A stretch of 64,000 nucleotides of DNA from Myxococcus guangdongensis (GCF_024198255.1 NZ_JAJVKW010000006.1:62001-126000), one strand, 5' to 3'; shown: positions 9,313-18,318, numbered from the stretch's first letter. Notes: generated from the sequence alone by a model not told the origin. Numbers and translations: made by a program.

Positions 9313-10233
9313 GTGAAGGACAAGGTCACCATCCATTCGCTGAAGCGCCTGAAGCAGATCGGTCAGAAGATCTGCATGGTCACCGCGTACGACGCCACGT
9401 TCGCCCACATCCTCGACCAGTCGGGCGCGGACGTGCTGCTCATCGGTGATTCGCTGGGCATGGTCATCCAGGGCCATGACTCCACGCTGCCCGTGACGAT
9501 GGACCAGATGGTCTACCACTCGGCGGCGGTGGCTCGCGGAACGAAGCGCGCCCACGTCGTGGCCGACCTGCCGTTCATGAGCTACCAGGTGTCCATCCAG
9601 GAGGCGGTCCGCAACGCGGGCAGGCTCATCTCCGAGGGCGGTGCGGGCAGCGTGAAGCTGGAGGGTGGCGCCGAGTTCGCGGACACGGTGCGCGCCATCG
9701 TCCGCGCGAGCATCCCCGTCATGGGCCACCTGGGCCTGACGCCCCAGTCGGTGCACAAGATGGGTGGCTACGTCGTCCAGGGGCGCGACGAGGACCAGGC
9801 GCGGCAGCTCGTCGAGGACGCGCTCGCGCTGGAGGCCGCGGGGGCCTACGCGCTGGTGCTGGAGGGCGTGCCGCTGGAGCTGGCGCGCACGATTACGCAG
9901 AAGCTGAGCATCCCCGTCATCGGCATCGGCGCGGGTCGTCACTGCGACGGGCAGGTGCTGGTCTGCTACGACCTGCTGGGGATGAACCCGGACTTCAAGC
10001 CCAAGTTCGTCAAGCGCTACGCGGACCTGCACGGCTCCATCACCGGCGCCGCCAAGGTCTACTTCGACGAGGTCCGCCAGGGCGCGTTCCCGGACGACGA
10101 CCACTCGTTCAAGGCGGCCAAGACGCTGCGCGCCGTGGCGCCCGCCGCTCCCGTGCCTGGCCCCCGGGCCGAGGTGCCGGTGGCGGCCGAGGGTGAGGAG
10201 AAGATCGGCCCCGTCTACGGAATCCCGGTCTAG
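9313..10233 (+). CDS. panB: 3-methyl-2-oxobutanoate hydroxymethyltransferase PanB
   Basis: 306 residues from a GTG with an ideal ribosome site (AGGAGG at 9301-9306, six bases upstream). It makes ketopantoate from alpha-ketoisovalerate and 5,10-methylene-THF, the first committed step to pantothenate. Signatures: [19 protein letters not shown], the metal site [17 protein letters not shown], and [18 protein letters not shown] near residue 205. The core resembles family members of ~265 residues; the last ~35 residues are an Ala/Pro/Glu-rich extension. It is first in a tight panB-panC-smpB-sspB run. Confidence 0.97.
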   Translation: MKDKVTIHSLKRLKQIGQKICMVTAYDATFAHILDQSGADVLLIGDSLGMVIQGHDSTLPVTMDQMVYHSAAVARGTKRAHVVADLPFMSYQVSIQEAVRNAGRLISEGGAGSVKLEGGAEFADTVRAIVRASIPVMGHLGLTPQSVHKMGGYVVQGRDEDQARQLVEDALALEAAGAYALVLEGVPLELARTITQKLSIPVIGIGAGRHCDGQVLVCYDLLGMNPDFKPKFVKRYADLHGSITGAAKVYFDEVRQGAFPDDDHSFKAAKTLRAVAPAAPVPGPRAEVPVAAEGEEKIGPVYGIPV

Positions 10234-10236
10234 CGC

Positions 10237-11091
10237 ATGGCGCCCGCCGTCCTGCGAACCGTGGAGGAAGTGAAGGCGTGGGCGGCGGGCCTTGCCCGTG
10301 AGGGGCGCCGGCTCGCGCTGGTGCCCACCATGGGCTACTTGCATGAAGGGCACCTCTCGCTCATCCGGGAGGGGCGCCGTCGTGCCGACGTGGTGGCCGT
10401 GTCCATCTTCGTCAACCCCACCCAGTTCGGGCCCCGCGAGGACCTCTCTCGCTACCCGCGCGACTTCGAGGGGGACCTGAGGAAGTGTGGCGAGGCGGGA
10501 GCGGACGTCGTCTTCGCGCCCACGCCCGAGGTCATGTACCCCCCGGGTTACCAGACGTACGTCGAGGTGACGGAGGTGAGCCAGGGGCTGTGTGGTGAGC
10601 GGCGCCCGGGACACTTCCGGGGCGTGGCCACCATCGTCACGCAGCTGCTCGCGCTCTTCCGTCCGGCCGTCGCGCTCTTCGGGGAGAAGGACTACCAGCA
10701 ACTGCAGGTCATCAAGGCCTTCAACCGGGACTTGCACCTGGGCGTGGACATCGTCGGAATGCCGACGGTCCGCGAGCCCGACGGGCTGGCGATGAGCAGC
10801 CGCAATGCCTACTTGTCCACCGAGGAGCGGCAGCGGGCGCTGGCCTTGTCGCGAGGAATGCGGGCGGCGCTCACCCTGCTGCAGGGAGGCACGCGGGATG
10901 CCGTGGCCCTGACAGGCGCTGTGCGGCACGAATTGGCCGCGGCGGGCCTGCGCGAGGATTACGTCGCGCTGGTGGATGCCGAGCGCCTGACGCCGCTGGA
11001 CGTGATAACGCCGGGGCGGGCCGCTCGTCTGCTCGTGGCGGCCTTCAGCGGCAACACACGCCTCATCGACAACATGGCACTGGGCGGTTAG
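10237..11091 (+). CDS. panC: Pantothenate synthetase PanC
   Basis: 284 residues, starting three bases after the panB stop. It ligates pantoate and beta-alanine using ATP, through a pantoyl-adenylate. The HIGH-like signature is PTMGYLHEGHLSLI near residues 30-43. SIFVNPTQFGPREDL and GEKDYQQLQ hold substrate residues, and MSSRNAYL is the KMSKS-like loop. It completes the two-step pantothenate branch with panB; panD is not in the window. Confidence 0.97.
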   Translation: MAPAVLRTVEEVKAWAAGLAREGRRLALVPTMGYLHEGHLSLIREGRRRADVVAVSIFVNPTQFGPREDLSRYPRDFEGDLRKCGEAGADVVFAPTPEVMYPPGYQTYVEVTEVSQGLCGERRPGHFRGVATIVTQLLALFRPAVALFGEKDYQQLQVIKAFNRDLHLGVDIVGMPTVREPDGLAMSSRNAYLSTEERQRALALSRGMRAALTLLQGGTRDAVALTGAVRHELAAAGLREDYVALVDAERLTPLDVITPGRAARLLVAAFSGNTRLIDNMALGG

Positions 11092-11107
11092 GAGACCCAC
11101 GACACGT

Positions 11108-11596
11108 ATGGCATCGGGTGGAAAGTCGAAGGGGCCGGCAGGCGGCGAACAGGTCAGGCTCATCGCCGAGAATCGGCGTGCGCGCTTCGACTACACCGTG
11201 GATGAGAAGGTGGAAGCCGGCCTGGAGCTGACGGGAAGCGAGGTGAAGTCGCTGCGTGACGGGGTGGCCAATCTCTCGGACGCGTATGCCCTGCCCAAGG
11301 GCAGCGAGCTGTTCCTGCTCAATGCCCACATCGGTTCCTACAAGTCCGCCAGCGTGTTCGACCATCTGCCCACGCGCGGCCGGAAGCTGCTGATGCACCG
11401 GGCGGAAATCGACCGGTGGACCACGAAGGTGCGGGAGCGTGGGTATTCCATCATCCCGCTGATGCTGTATTTCAAGAAGGGGCGCGCGAAGGTGGAGCTC
11501 GGGTTGTGTCGGGGCAAGACACACGAGGACCGGCGCCAGGACATCAAGGAGCGGGAGACGAAGCGGGAGATGGACCGGGTCGTGCGCCGACGCTGA
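11108..11596 (+). CDS. smpB: tmRNA-binding protein SmpB
   Basis: 162 residues. SmpB binds the tRNA-like part of tmRNA and carries it into stalled ribosomes; its C-terminal tail mimics codon-anticodon pairing in the mRNA channel. Visible marks: AENRRARFDYTVDEKVEAGL, LTGSEVKSLRDGVANLSDAY, and the basic C-terminus GKTHEDRRQDIKERETKRE. It starts 16 bases after panC and is followed 35 bases on by sspB. The partner RNA gene ssrA is at 49,460 in this window. Confidence 0.97.
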   Translation: MASGGKSKGPAGGEQVRLIAENRRARFDYTVDEKVEAGLELTGSEVKSLRDGVANLSDAYALPKGSELFLLNAHIGSYKSASVFDHLPTRGRKLLMHRAEIDRWTTKVRERGYSIIPLMLYFKKGRAKVELGLCRGKTHEDRRQDIKERETKREMDRVVRRR

Positions 11597-11631
11597 CGTG
11601 GCGCACCCGAATTTCTCACCGCCGTACACCG

Positions 11632-12159
11632 ATGGACGACAAGAAGGATTTGGACAAGAAGGAGCGGCTGCTCGCCTCGCTGGACCAGGGGATGGTGATG
11701 ATCCACCTGGACGCGCGCAGGCCCGGTGTGCTCGTTCCCGCTTCATTGCGAGGAGAGGCGCACCTGCGCCTCAACCTCTCGTATCGCTTCGACCCGCCGG
11801 ACCTCACGGTGGGCGAGTGGGGCGTACGCTGCACGCTGAGCTTCTCGGGGTCGCGGTTCAAGGTGGCGGTGCCGTGGTCGGCGCTGTTCGCCATCGCCAG
11901 CCACGTGACGAAGGAGTCGTGGATGTACATGGAGGACATGCCCCCGGAGCTGCTCCAGCAGCCGGTGGCCGCGCGTCCTCAGCCGCAGCCCGTGCCGCTG
12001 GCCACGGAGCGTCCGCGCACCTTCCTGCGCGAGGTGCCCGCCGAGCCGGTGGCCGAGGAGGCTCCGGTCGCGGCACCGCCGCCTCCGGAGGTGACTCCCG
12101 AGGGACCGAAGGACGACTCTCCGCCGCCGCGTCGGGGGCACCTGCGTCTGGTGAAGTGA
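11632..12159 (+). CDS. sspB: SspB-like ClpXP specificity-enhancing factor
   Basis: 175 residues from ATG 11632; longer upstream frame positions overlap smpB and are not needed. SspB tethers ssrA-tagged proteins to ClpX. The N-terminal ~100 residues fit the SspB fold: LASLDQGMVMIHLDARRPGV, a short strand with VGEWGVRCTLSFSG, and KVAVPWSALFAI. The rest is a Pro/Ala/Glu-rich flexible tail that ends GHLRLVK; in the family a tail of this kind ends in a short ClpX-binding motif, and LRLVK fits that role. Its place next to smpB supports the call. Confidence 0.85.
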   Translation: MDDKKDLDKKERLLASLDQGMVMIHLDARRPGVLVPASLRGEAHLRLNLSYRFDPPDLTVGEWGVRCTLSFSGSRFKVAVPWSALFAIASHVTKESWMYMEDMPPELLQQPVAARPQPQPVPLATERPRTFLREVPAEPVAEEAPVAAPPPPEVTPEGPKDDSPPPRRGHLRLVK

Positions 12160-12277
12160 CGACCGGAGGGGCCACGGTCCATGTGGCCTGCTTCGGGAGC
12201 GTCGGCTCGGGCTGCGCTGCTTCCCCTCGAACTACGGACTCCTCCGCGCGACTCGACAGTGGAGGACCACGCGTGCG

Positions 12278-12834
12278 GCTCGCTTCTTGCGCGTCGCCTC
12301 AATCCGCGCGAACTCGCCTCCGGGGAGGGGCCCCTGCTGCGAGCGGCCACCCCGTACGGCTCACCGCTGAGTGTCACGTCGAGCCGCCCGCCCCTGCGTC
12401 AGGGGACCGTGCCTTGCCGCGAGCGGCCACCCCGTGTGGCTCACCGCTGAGTGTCACCTCGAGCCGCCCACCCCTGCGTCAGAGGACCGTGCCTCGCCGC
12501 GAGCGGTCATCCCATGCGGCTCACCGCCGAGTGTCACGTCGAGCCGCCCCTCCGTCCGAGGACCGTGCCCTGCTGCGTCCGGCCACCCGGTGCGGCTCAC
12601 CGCCGAGTGTTTCTCCGAGCCGCTCGCCCCTGCGTCAGAGGACCGTGCCTCGCCGCGAGCGCCCACTTCCGTGCGACTCACCGCCGAGTGTCACCTCGAG
12701 CTGCCCGCCCCTGTGTCAGAGGACCGTGCCTTGCCTCAAGCGGTCATCCCATGCGGCTCACCGCTGCAGCGTCGCCTCGAGCCGAGCGGGCTCGCCTCCG
12801 GGGAAGGTGCCCTTCCACATGCGGTAGCCCTTGA
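12278..12834. repeat. ~80-bp tandem array derived from the 3' end of the kinase gene
   Basis: Seven degenerate units begin (ggctcaccg or close variant) at about 12278, 12358, 12438, 12518, 12594, 12675 and 12755, spaced 80, 80, 80, 76, 81 and 80 bases. The last unit contains the stop codon and final ~25 codons of the minus-strand kinase. The other six lie beyond its stop, and share with it blocks such as gcgtcgcctc and ctcgcctccgggga. Because 80 is not a multiple of three, the array cannot encode one protein repeat. It fills most of the 600-base gap between sspB and the kinase; 12160-12277 holds only a 6-bp hairpin (12170-12188). Confidence 0.85.
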
Positions 12835-14755
12835 GCCGCACCTGCACGGCGACGGGTCCTTCGGGGTAGAGGTTGTCGAGGGCCAGCGGCGTGGTGCCCA
12901 CCGACTTGTCGCCAATCAACACCGTCGCGCCCGAGGGCTCGCTCGTGAGCATGAGCACGGGCGGCGGCATGGGGCGGTCGACGCTGGCCATGAGGCGATG
13001 CGCGACGGTGGTGCGGTGAGGCCACAGCCACACGCTGCCGCCCACGGCGACAGCCACCCCCACCAGCAGCACGATGCGGCGTCCCCAGCGTCGAGGCGCC
13101 GCGGAGGCGGGAACCTCATCCCAGGTGCTCTCGGGACGCGGAGCCCGCTCCTCGAGCTCCAGCGAATCGCCTCGGACCTGCGTCACGCTCTGCGCGGAGG
13201 GACGGCGCGGCACGGCCTCGATGCTCTCCGCGAGCGACGCCGTGGCGGAGCCCGTACCGCTCGGAGCAGGTCCAGCACCGCGAGCATTCTTGGGGGACGA
13301 GGCCCCCTGGGGAGCGGATGCGCCGCCACCACGGAGCGCTCCCGCCGGAGTGTTTCCGGCGTCCGTGCGACCGCCGTCCATGGCGCCACGTGATGGCGGC
13401 ACGGCGTCATCCACGGACGAGGCTCCATCTTCCGAGGCGAGCAAGCCACCCTGCGGCGCGAAGGGGGACTCCACGGAGGTGTCGAAGGCCCCCGGAGTCG
13501 GCGGTGCGAGCCGCTCGGCGCAGACGGAGCAGGGCGCACGCGCCGCGGACAGGAGCGAGCCACACCGCACGCAGCGGTGCAGCAGCCGCCCACTCGAGCT
13601 CATCTCGATGCCCGCGAGCCCCGACGCCTCGTCCTCCTCCGCGTCCAGCGCTCCTGGAGCCTGCGAATCCCCATGTCCAGGCGGAGCCCCTGTCCCCGCC
13701 GATGCACCCCGGGCGAGTGCCTCCGCGAGGGGCCCCATGCGCGTCGGCGCCGAGTGCGCGGAAGGGTCGTTCGTCGCGGGGCGCAGGCTCGCGCTCGGGC
13801 GCGACGGTGACACACCGCTCTTCGACCCCGTGCCTCCAGCCTTCTCTCTCAGCGTGGGAGGCGGGGGCAGGGCCGCGAGGAACGCGGTGAGCCCCTGCGC
13901 GCTCGCCGGTTCACCGGTCTGCGAGAGCCACCTCGCGAGCACCTCACCCAGGGCCTCGGGCGTGGGGAAGCGGGCCTCGGGCGCGCGGGCGAGCATTCGC
14001 CGCACGATGTCCGCGAGAGAGGCGGGAATCTCGGCAGGCAGCGGCGGCACGTCGCGCGACACGATGGCCAGCGCGACGGAGCCACCCGACTCCGTCGTGG
14101 ACGAGAAGGGATGCGCGCCGGTGAGCAGCTCGTGGAGGACGAGCCCCAGGGAGAACTGGTCGCTCAGCGCGGTGGCGGGCTGTCCCTGGAGGACCTCGGG
14201 AGCGCTGTAGGCCTCCTTGCCCTTGAAGTGCCCGGGCGCGGTGAAGGACGCGCCGCTCAGTCGGGCGATGCCGAAGTCCGTCACCTTCACCTCACCCTCG
14301 CGGGACACGAGGATGTTGGACGGGGACACGTCCCGATGGGCCATGAGCAACGGCCGCCCCTCGTGGAGCTTGCGGTAGGCGTGGTGCAGCCCCGCGAGCA
14401 CGTGGAGCGCGATGTGCGCGGCCAGGTGCGGCGGGAAGCGGCGCCCCAGCTTCGAGGTCTGACGCAGCAGCACGCCCAAATCCCAACCGTCCACCAGCTC
14501 CATCACCAGGAAGAGCCCCGAGGCGCTCTCCGCCACGTCGAACACGGTGGCGATGTTCTGGTGTTGCAACAGCGTGGCGAGTCGGGCCTCGGCCAGGAAC
14601 ATCCGCGCGATGTCGGGCTCCTGGGCCAGGTGGGGGAGGATGCGCTTGATGGCGACGGTGCGCTCGAAGCCCTCGGCGCCCTTGGCCACGCCGAGGAAGA
14701 GCTCCGCCATGCCGCCGGTGGCCAGGGGACTGACGAGCCGATAGCGTTCGTTCAC
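12758..14755 (-). CDS. Ser/Thr protein kinase with zinc ribbon, TM and PEGA domain
   Basis: 665 residues from GTG 14755, chosen because GGAG lies nine bases upstream and NERYRLVSPLATGG is the usual kinase beginning; the frame further upstream only shadows the DUF971 gene. Kinase domain about 1-270: Gly loop, Lys37 (VAIKR), HRD at 140-142 with Asn147, DFG at 160-162, APE in YSAPEVLQG. The middle is disordered, Pro/Ser/Ala-rich, with a CxxC...CxxC ribbon (CVRCGSLL, CSVCAERL). One TM segment (RIVLLVGVAVAVGGSVWLW) precedes a C-terminal PEGA domain (LTSEPSGATVLIGDKSVG), likely periplasmic. This fits Hanks-type kinases that sense the envelope. The last codons are the source of the adjacent tandem repeats. 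Confidence 0.92.
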   Translation of the reverse strand: MNERYRLVSPLATGGMAELFLGVAKGAEGFERTVAIKRILPHLAQEPDIARMFLAEARLATLLQHQNIATVFDVAESASGLFLVMELVDGWDLGVLLRQTSKLGRRFPPHLAAHIALHVLAGLHHAYRKLHEGRPLLMAHRDVSPSNILVSREGEVKVTDFGIARLSGASFTAPGHFKGKEAYSAPEVLQGQPATALSDQFSLGLVLHELLTGAHPFSSTTESGGSVALAIVSRDVPPLPAEIPASLADIVRRMLARAPEARFPTPEALGEVLARWLSQTGEPASAQGLTAFLAALPPPPTLREKAGGTGSKSGVSPSRPSASLRPATNDPSAHSAPTRMGPLAEALARGASAGTGAPPGHGDSQAPGALDAEEDEASGLAGIEMSSSGRLLHRCVRCGSLLSAARAPCSVCAERLAPPTPGAFDTSVESPFAPQGGLLASEDGASSVDDAVPPSRGAMDGGRTDAGNTPAGALRGGGASAPQGASSPKNARGAGPAPSGTGSATASLAESIEAVPRRPSAQSVTQVRGDSLELEERAPRPESTWDEVPASAAPRRWGRRIVLLVGVAVAVGGSVWLWPHRTTVAHRLMASVDRPMPPPVLMLTSEPSGATVLIGDKSVGTTPLALDNLYPEGPVAVQVRLKGYRMWKGTFPGGEPARLEATLQR

Positions 14756-14787
14756 GAGGAGGCGCTCCGGGCTCGTGGGCCCTTCAT

Positions 14788-15126
14788 TCAGGAGATGGGC
14801 TGCGTGACTTCGCGCAGGAGCTTCCAGGGGTAGATGCCGGTGGTGTGACCGTCGCTGAAGGCGAAGGTCAGCGCGTAGTTGCCCACCTGCTGCAGCTGCT
14901 TCACGCGCAGGTCCGCGGGCACCTTCGTCTGGTCCAGCGTGCGTTGGTTCGTCCACTCGTCCACGCAGGCCGCGCACGGGCACTGCTGGCGCAGCAGCTG
15001 CGCGGTGGCGGCGCTCCGGGCACCGTCGTCCCACGTCAGCTCCAGGCGGGAGCCGTCCGGAGACAGGCGGGTGTCCGTCGCGGTGGCGGCGGGGGTCGAG
15101 GGCTTGATGCGGTCCCAGAAGCTCAA
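14788..15126 (-). CDS. DUF971 (GBBH-like N-terminal domain) protein
   Basis: 112 residues, a single domain that matches DUF971, the small domain found alone in bacteria and at the N-terminus of gamma-butyrobetaine hydroxylase-type enzymes. Marks: LTWDDGARSAATAQLLRQQC with CPCAACVDEWTNQRTL, then ALTFAFSDGHTTGIYPWKLL. The Cys cluster CPCAAC could bind metal; the domain's activity is not established. The kinase gene follows 32 bases on, so the two may be cotranscribed. Confidence 0.88.
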   Translation of the reverse strand: MSFWDRIKPSTPAATATDTRLSPDGSRLELTWDDGARSAATAQLLRQQCPCAACVDEWTNQRTLDQTKVPADLRVKQLQQVGNYALTFAFSDGHTTGIYPWKLLREVTQPIS

Positions 15127-15198
15127 CGTTGCACCTTTCAGAAGCTCAACAGCGGTGCGCCTTCCCTACCATCCTTCGGCCTTGGGGAGGCGTGGGAC

Positions 15199-16908
15199 TC
15201 ACGAGGCCAGCTTGACGGGCTGCCGGTGGCCCTCCAACCGCACGCCCTTCTTGGCCAGCACCTGTTTCAGTGCCGCCACCACCTGCGGGTCCAACTGCGC
15301 GCCCGTGAGGGTGTCGAGGATCTCCATCGCCTTCTCCAGCGGCATGGCCTTCTGGTAGGGGCGCGTCGACGTGCAGGCGTCGAAGGTGTCCGCGCACCCG
15401 ACGATGCGGGCGAGCAGGGGGATGTCCTCGCCCTTGAGCCGGTCCGGGTAGCCGGTGCCATCCCAGCGCTCGTGGTGGTGGCGCACGCACGCGCGCACCG
15501 CGCCCAGGAAGCTCACCGGGCCGATGATGGCGTCGCCGATGGCCGGGTGCTCGCGCATGATGGCCATCTCCTGGTCCGTCAGCTTCGTCTGCTTGCAGAG
15601 GATGGACTCGACGATGCCAATCTTGCCGATGTCGTGGAGGATGCCGCCGTACTGGAGCTGGCGCAGCTCGCGCTCGGTGAGGTTCAGCTCCCGGCCTATC
15701 TCCACCGCCACGTCGCCCACCCGCTGGCTGTGGCCGCGCGTGTACGCGTCCTTCGAGTCGATGGAGTTGGCCAGCGCGACGATGGTCTCCAGATAGCCCT
15801 TCTCCAGGCTCTCGTAGAGGCCGCGGTTCTCCATGTCGTACGCGAGCAGCTGCTTGCTCATGTAGTTGAACGTCTGGGCCAGCTCCCCGACTTCGTTCTT
15901 CTGGGTGATCTTCACCTCGACGCCGAACTTGCCGCGCGCCAGCTCCAGCGCGCCCTCGGTGAAGACCTTGAGCGGCCGGGTGAGGGTGCGCGAGAAGAGC
16001 GCCGCCAGCACCAGCGCCACGAGGATGGCCGCGCCCAGCCCGACGAGGATGCGGCGCTCCATCGTCTCCACCTGGCGATAGGCGTGCTCCACCGGCTGCT
16101 CGGAGACGATGGCCCAGCCCGTCTCGGGGAGCACGGTGTACGCGGCCACCACCGCGTCTCGTCCCTCTCCGAAGTTGCCCACGTGGAACAGCTCCGCGTC
16201 GGGCGTGGTGGCCAGCTGCCGCAGCAGGTGCGCCACGGGGCTTCGCTGCGAGACGTCTCCACCCAGCGCGCCCACGCCGCCTCCGCCGACGATGAGGTGC
16301 CCGAGGTGGTCCGTCAGGTACGCGAAGCCGGTGCTGCCCACGCGCTCCTGCTCCAGCATCTGCCTCAGGCCCGACAGCGACAGGTCCGCGGAGATGAAGC
16401 CCTTGACGGGCTGACTCAGCGCGAAGGCCAGCGTCACCACGGGCCCGGCTTGCTTCGGGGCCACCACGACGTCCGAATAGCGCGGCGTCTCCTTGATGCC
16501 CTCGAGCAGCGCCCGGCTCCGCTCCTCGTGCGAGGCGAGCGCGGTGGGGGACACGTCATCCGGCGAGAAGGCCTGCAGCCCCGGCAGCCGCTTGCCGTCC
16601 GGACCGAAGACGGTGATGGCCAGCACCTCGCGGCGCTGTGAGAGCACCGCTCCCAGGTGCGTCTGCTGTGCCTTGAGGGGCAGCGAGAAGAAGTCCGGCA
16701 CGCGCGCCAGGCCCAGCACCGCGTCGGTGGGCTCGCCCAGGAGGTTCTCGGCCTTGAGCCGCAGCTGCTTCACGCGCTCCTGCGCCAGCTCCTGGGCGTC
16801 GCGCACCAGCAGCTCACGCGTATGGGAGACGGAGAGCCAGCCCACCATGAGGGTCGGGACGATGCTGACCACCAGCATCAAGAGGAGCATGGCTTTGAAC
16901 AGGCGCAC
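15199..16908 (-). CDS. Membrane HD-GYP sensor (Cache-like, HAMP, HD-GYP)
   Basis: 569 residues from GTG 16908, preceded by a strong GGAGGAG site seven bases upstream; a longer frame overlaps the gene before it. Order: TM1 (LLLMLVVSIVPTLMVGWLSV), a ~250-residue extracytoplasmic sensor resembling a double Cache domain (LPETGWAIVSEQPVEHAYRQ), TM2 (LVGLGAAILVALVLAALF), HAMP, a short coiled coil and an HD-GYP domain. HDIGK starts at residue 425 and HHERWDGTGYP follows, so both metal ligands and the GYP signature are intact. Such domains hydrolyse cyclic di-GMP. It is last in a three-gene run after the FecR-like and LysM/Fn3 genes (19-base gap). Confidence 0.92.
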   Translation of the reverse strand: MRLFKAMLLLMLVVSIVPTLMVGWLSVSHTRELLVRDAQELAQERVKQLRLKAENLLGEPTDAVLGLARVPDFFSLPLKAQQTHLGAVLSQRREVLAITVFGPDGKRLPGLQAFSPDDVSPTALASHEERSRALLEGIKETPRYSDVVVAPKQAGPVVTLAFALSQPVKGFISADLSLSGLRQMLEQERVGSTGFAYLTDHLGHLIVGGGGVGALGGDVSQRSPVAHLLRQLATTPDAELFHVGNFGEGRDAVVAAYTVLPETGWAIVSEQPVEHAYRQVETMERRILVGLGAAILVALVLAALFSRTLTRPLKVFTEGALELARGKFGVEVKITQKNEVGELAQTFNYMSKQLLAYDMENRGLYESLEKGYLETIVALANSIDSKDAYTRGHSQRVGDVAVEIGRELNLTERELRQLQYGGILHDIGKIGIVESILCKQTKLTDQEMAIMREHPAIGDAIIGPVSFLGAVRACVRHHHERWDGTGYPDRLKGEDIPLLARIVGCADTFDACTSTRPYQKAMPLEKAMEILDTLTGAQLDPQVVAALKQVLAKKGVRLEGHRQPVKLAS

Positions 16909-16927
16909 GGCGCGACTCCTCCAGCAA

Positions 16928-17821
16928 CTACTCCCACGGCCCCGAACGGACCCTGACGGAGATGTTCTCGACCAGTTCGAACCGACGCGCCCCGGAGGGC
17001 TCCGAGCGGCCCGAGGCACTCACGGCTCTCACCGTCCACCGATACCGCCCCGCCGGCAGCCGCGGCAGCTTCAGCTCGGCCACGGTGGAGGACAGGGTGA
17101 GCACGTTGGCGCCCGGTGCCTCCCGCGAGACCTCGACCTCATAACGCTCGACGCCCGGCTGCGCCGCCCAGGAGAGCTTCACGGGCCCCAGGCCCACGCC
17201 CTTCGTGTCCGCCGGGTATTCGAGCCGCGCGCCCTCCGCGGGCTTCTCGGGCTGGGGCACGTTCGGTGGGGGGAGGGATGGAGGGCGGCCCTTCTCCACG
17301 AGCACCGTCTCCCCGGGCGCGACGGGCCGGGTGACGCCCTCGGCCTCCACTCGCACCGGCGGACCCCGGGTGACGCTGACGGTGGTGGTGCCCGCGTCGG
17401 GCTCCACCTGGACGCTGAAGGTGGAGGGCTGGGGCGCCTGGCCCTGCGTCACCAGCGTGCCCGCGGCGTTGGCGGCCTCGGAGGCCTGCGCGTAACGCGC
17501 GGTGCGGAAGTGCACTTCCGCCTCATTGAGCCGGGTCTCCGCTTCCGCCGGCCCTCCCGTGCCTCGGGCCTGGGCCACGAGCGTGCGCGCCGTCTCCAGC
17601 GCCTTGAGCGCCAGCGTCCGCTCCTGTCCCGGCAGCTTCAGCCGCGTGCCGGGGGAGACCGTATCCGAGGACAGGGCGTTGAGCGCGCGCAGCTCCGCGG
17701 TGGCGCTCGCGTCCCCCAGGGCGCGCTCGGCCACGTCGCGCAGCGACTCCTGGGGCCCCACCACGGTGGTGTCGGGAGGCGCGGCGCACAGCCACGCGAA
17801 CAGGAACAGGGTCGTCCTCAT
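16928..17821 (-). CDS. Secreted LysM/Fn3-like protein
   Basis: 297 residues with an N-terminal signal (RTTLFLFAWLCAAP). A LysM-like module follows at about 18-65 (ESLRDVAERALGD ... VSPGTRLKLP), then a helical stretch that resembles a TPR-like hairpin (ARTLVAQARGTGG ... RTARYAQASEAANAAG), a Pro-rich linker, and a C-terminal fibronectin type III-like domain (LSWAAQPGVERYEVEVSRE ... PAGRYRWTVRAV). It probably binds peptidoglycan and a partner in the periplasm. Its start overlaps the stop of the FecR-like gene by four bases, so the pair is translationally coupled. Confidence 0.8.
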   Translation of the reverse strand: MRTTLFLFAWLCAAPPDTTVVGPQESLRDVAERALGDASATAELRALNALSSDTVSPGTRLKLPGQERTLALKALETARTLVAQARGTGGPAEAETRLNEAEVHFRTARYAQASEAANAAGTLVTQGQAPQPSTFSVQVEPDAGTTTVSVTRGPPVRVEAEGVTRPVAPGETVLVEKGRPPSLPPPNVPQPEKPAEGARLEYPADTKGVGLGPVKLSWAAQPGVERYEVEVSREAPGANVLTLSSTVAELKLPRLPAGRYRWTVRAVSASGRSEPSGARRFELVENISVRVRSGPWE

Positions 17822-18306
17822 TGGAAGACAATCTCCCTTCCCGCCTGGATGGTGGCTCCGGGCGTGCCGACGATTATCGTCCCTCGAGCGGGATTCTCCA
17901 GCTCCGCGTCGATTCGCCCGCGCAGCACCGTCAGGTCCGTGCGCGAGCGCCCCGGCCTGGGCCGCGTCTCGGCGATGCCGATGAGCGAGTCACCGCCCAG
18001 GTGCACGGTGCTGGTGGTGGCCTTGCTGTCGCTGGCCGTGAAGACCAGGTCCGCGCCCGCGCCCGCCTCGGTGCGGACCTTGTCGTTCTCGAAGAGGGGC
18101 ACGCCGTCGCTGGCGGTGCTCCACTCGTCGGCGGTGGCGCGCTTGATTTGGACGTTGCCCTTCAGCCCCCGCAGGTGCGCGCGCGGCACGGGCGCCGGCG
18201 CTTGCGTCGCCGCGGGCATGGCGGGCGCATCCTCGGCGGTGCAGCCGAGCGGTGAAGCCGGGAGCGCGAGCACGAGCAGCATGGGAAGCCAGGGTCGACC
18301 ATTCAC
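17818..18306 (-). CDS. FecR-domain lipoprotein
   Basis: 162 residues. The N-terminus is a lipoprotein signal with lipobox LPASPLGC. The rest matches a FecR-like beta domain: HLRGLKGNVQIKRA, GVPLFENDKVRTEAGAGAD, then short strands ending VGTPGATIQAGREIVFQ. In this phylum FecR domains often occur with LysM or Fn3 partners in the envelope rather than with iron transport, and no TonB receptor or sigma factor is near. It is first of a coupled operon: FecR lipoprotein, LysM/Fn3 protein, HD-GYP sensor. The inference is an envelope complex that feeds the sensor. Confidence 0.8.
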   Translation of the reverse strand: MNGRPWLPMLLVLALPASPLGCTAEDAPAMPAATQAPAPVPRAHLRGLKGNVQIKRATADEWSTASDGVPLFENDKVRTEAGAGADLVFTASDSKATTSTVHLGGDSLIGIAETRPRPGRSRTDLTVLRGRIDAELENPARGTIIVGTPGATIQAGREIVFQ

Positions 18307-18318
18307 GAGAATCCCAGG

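Noticed and set aside
12270-12834. Possible CRISPR array (regular repeats of about 80 bases)
   Set aside because: The whole unit repeats, without unique spacers between short conserved repeats, and it merges with the kinase gene's 3' end; no cas genes are near.
14756-15034. N-terminal extension of the PEGA kinase to 15034
   Set aside because: The added residues are the shifted frame of the DUF971 gene; a GTG with ribosome site at 14755 gives the normal kinase start.
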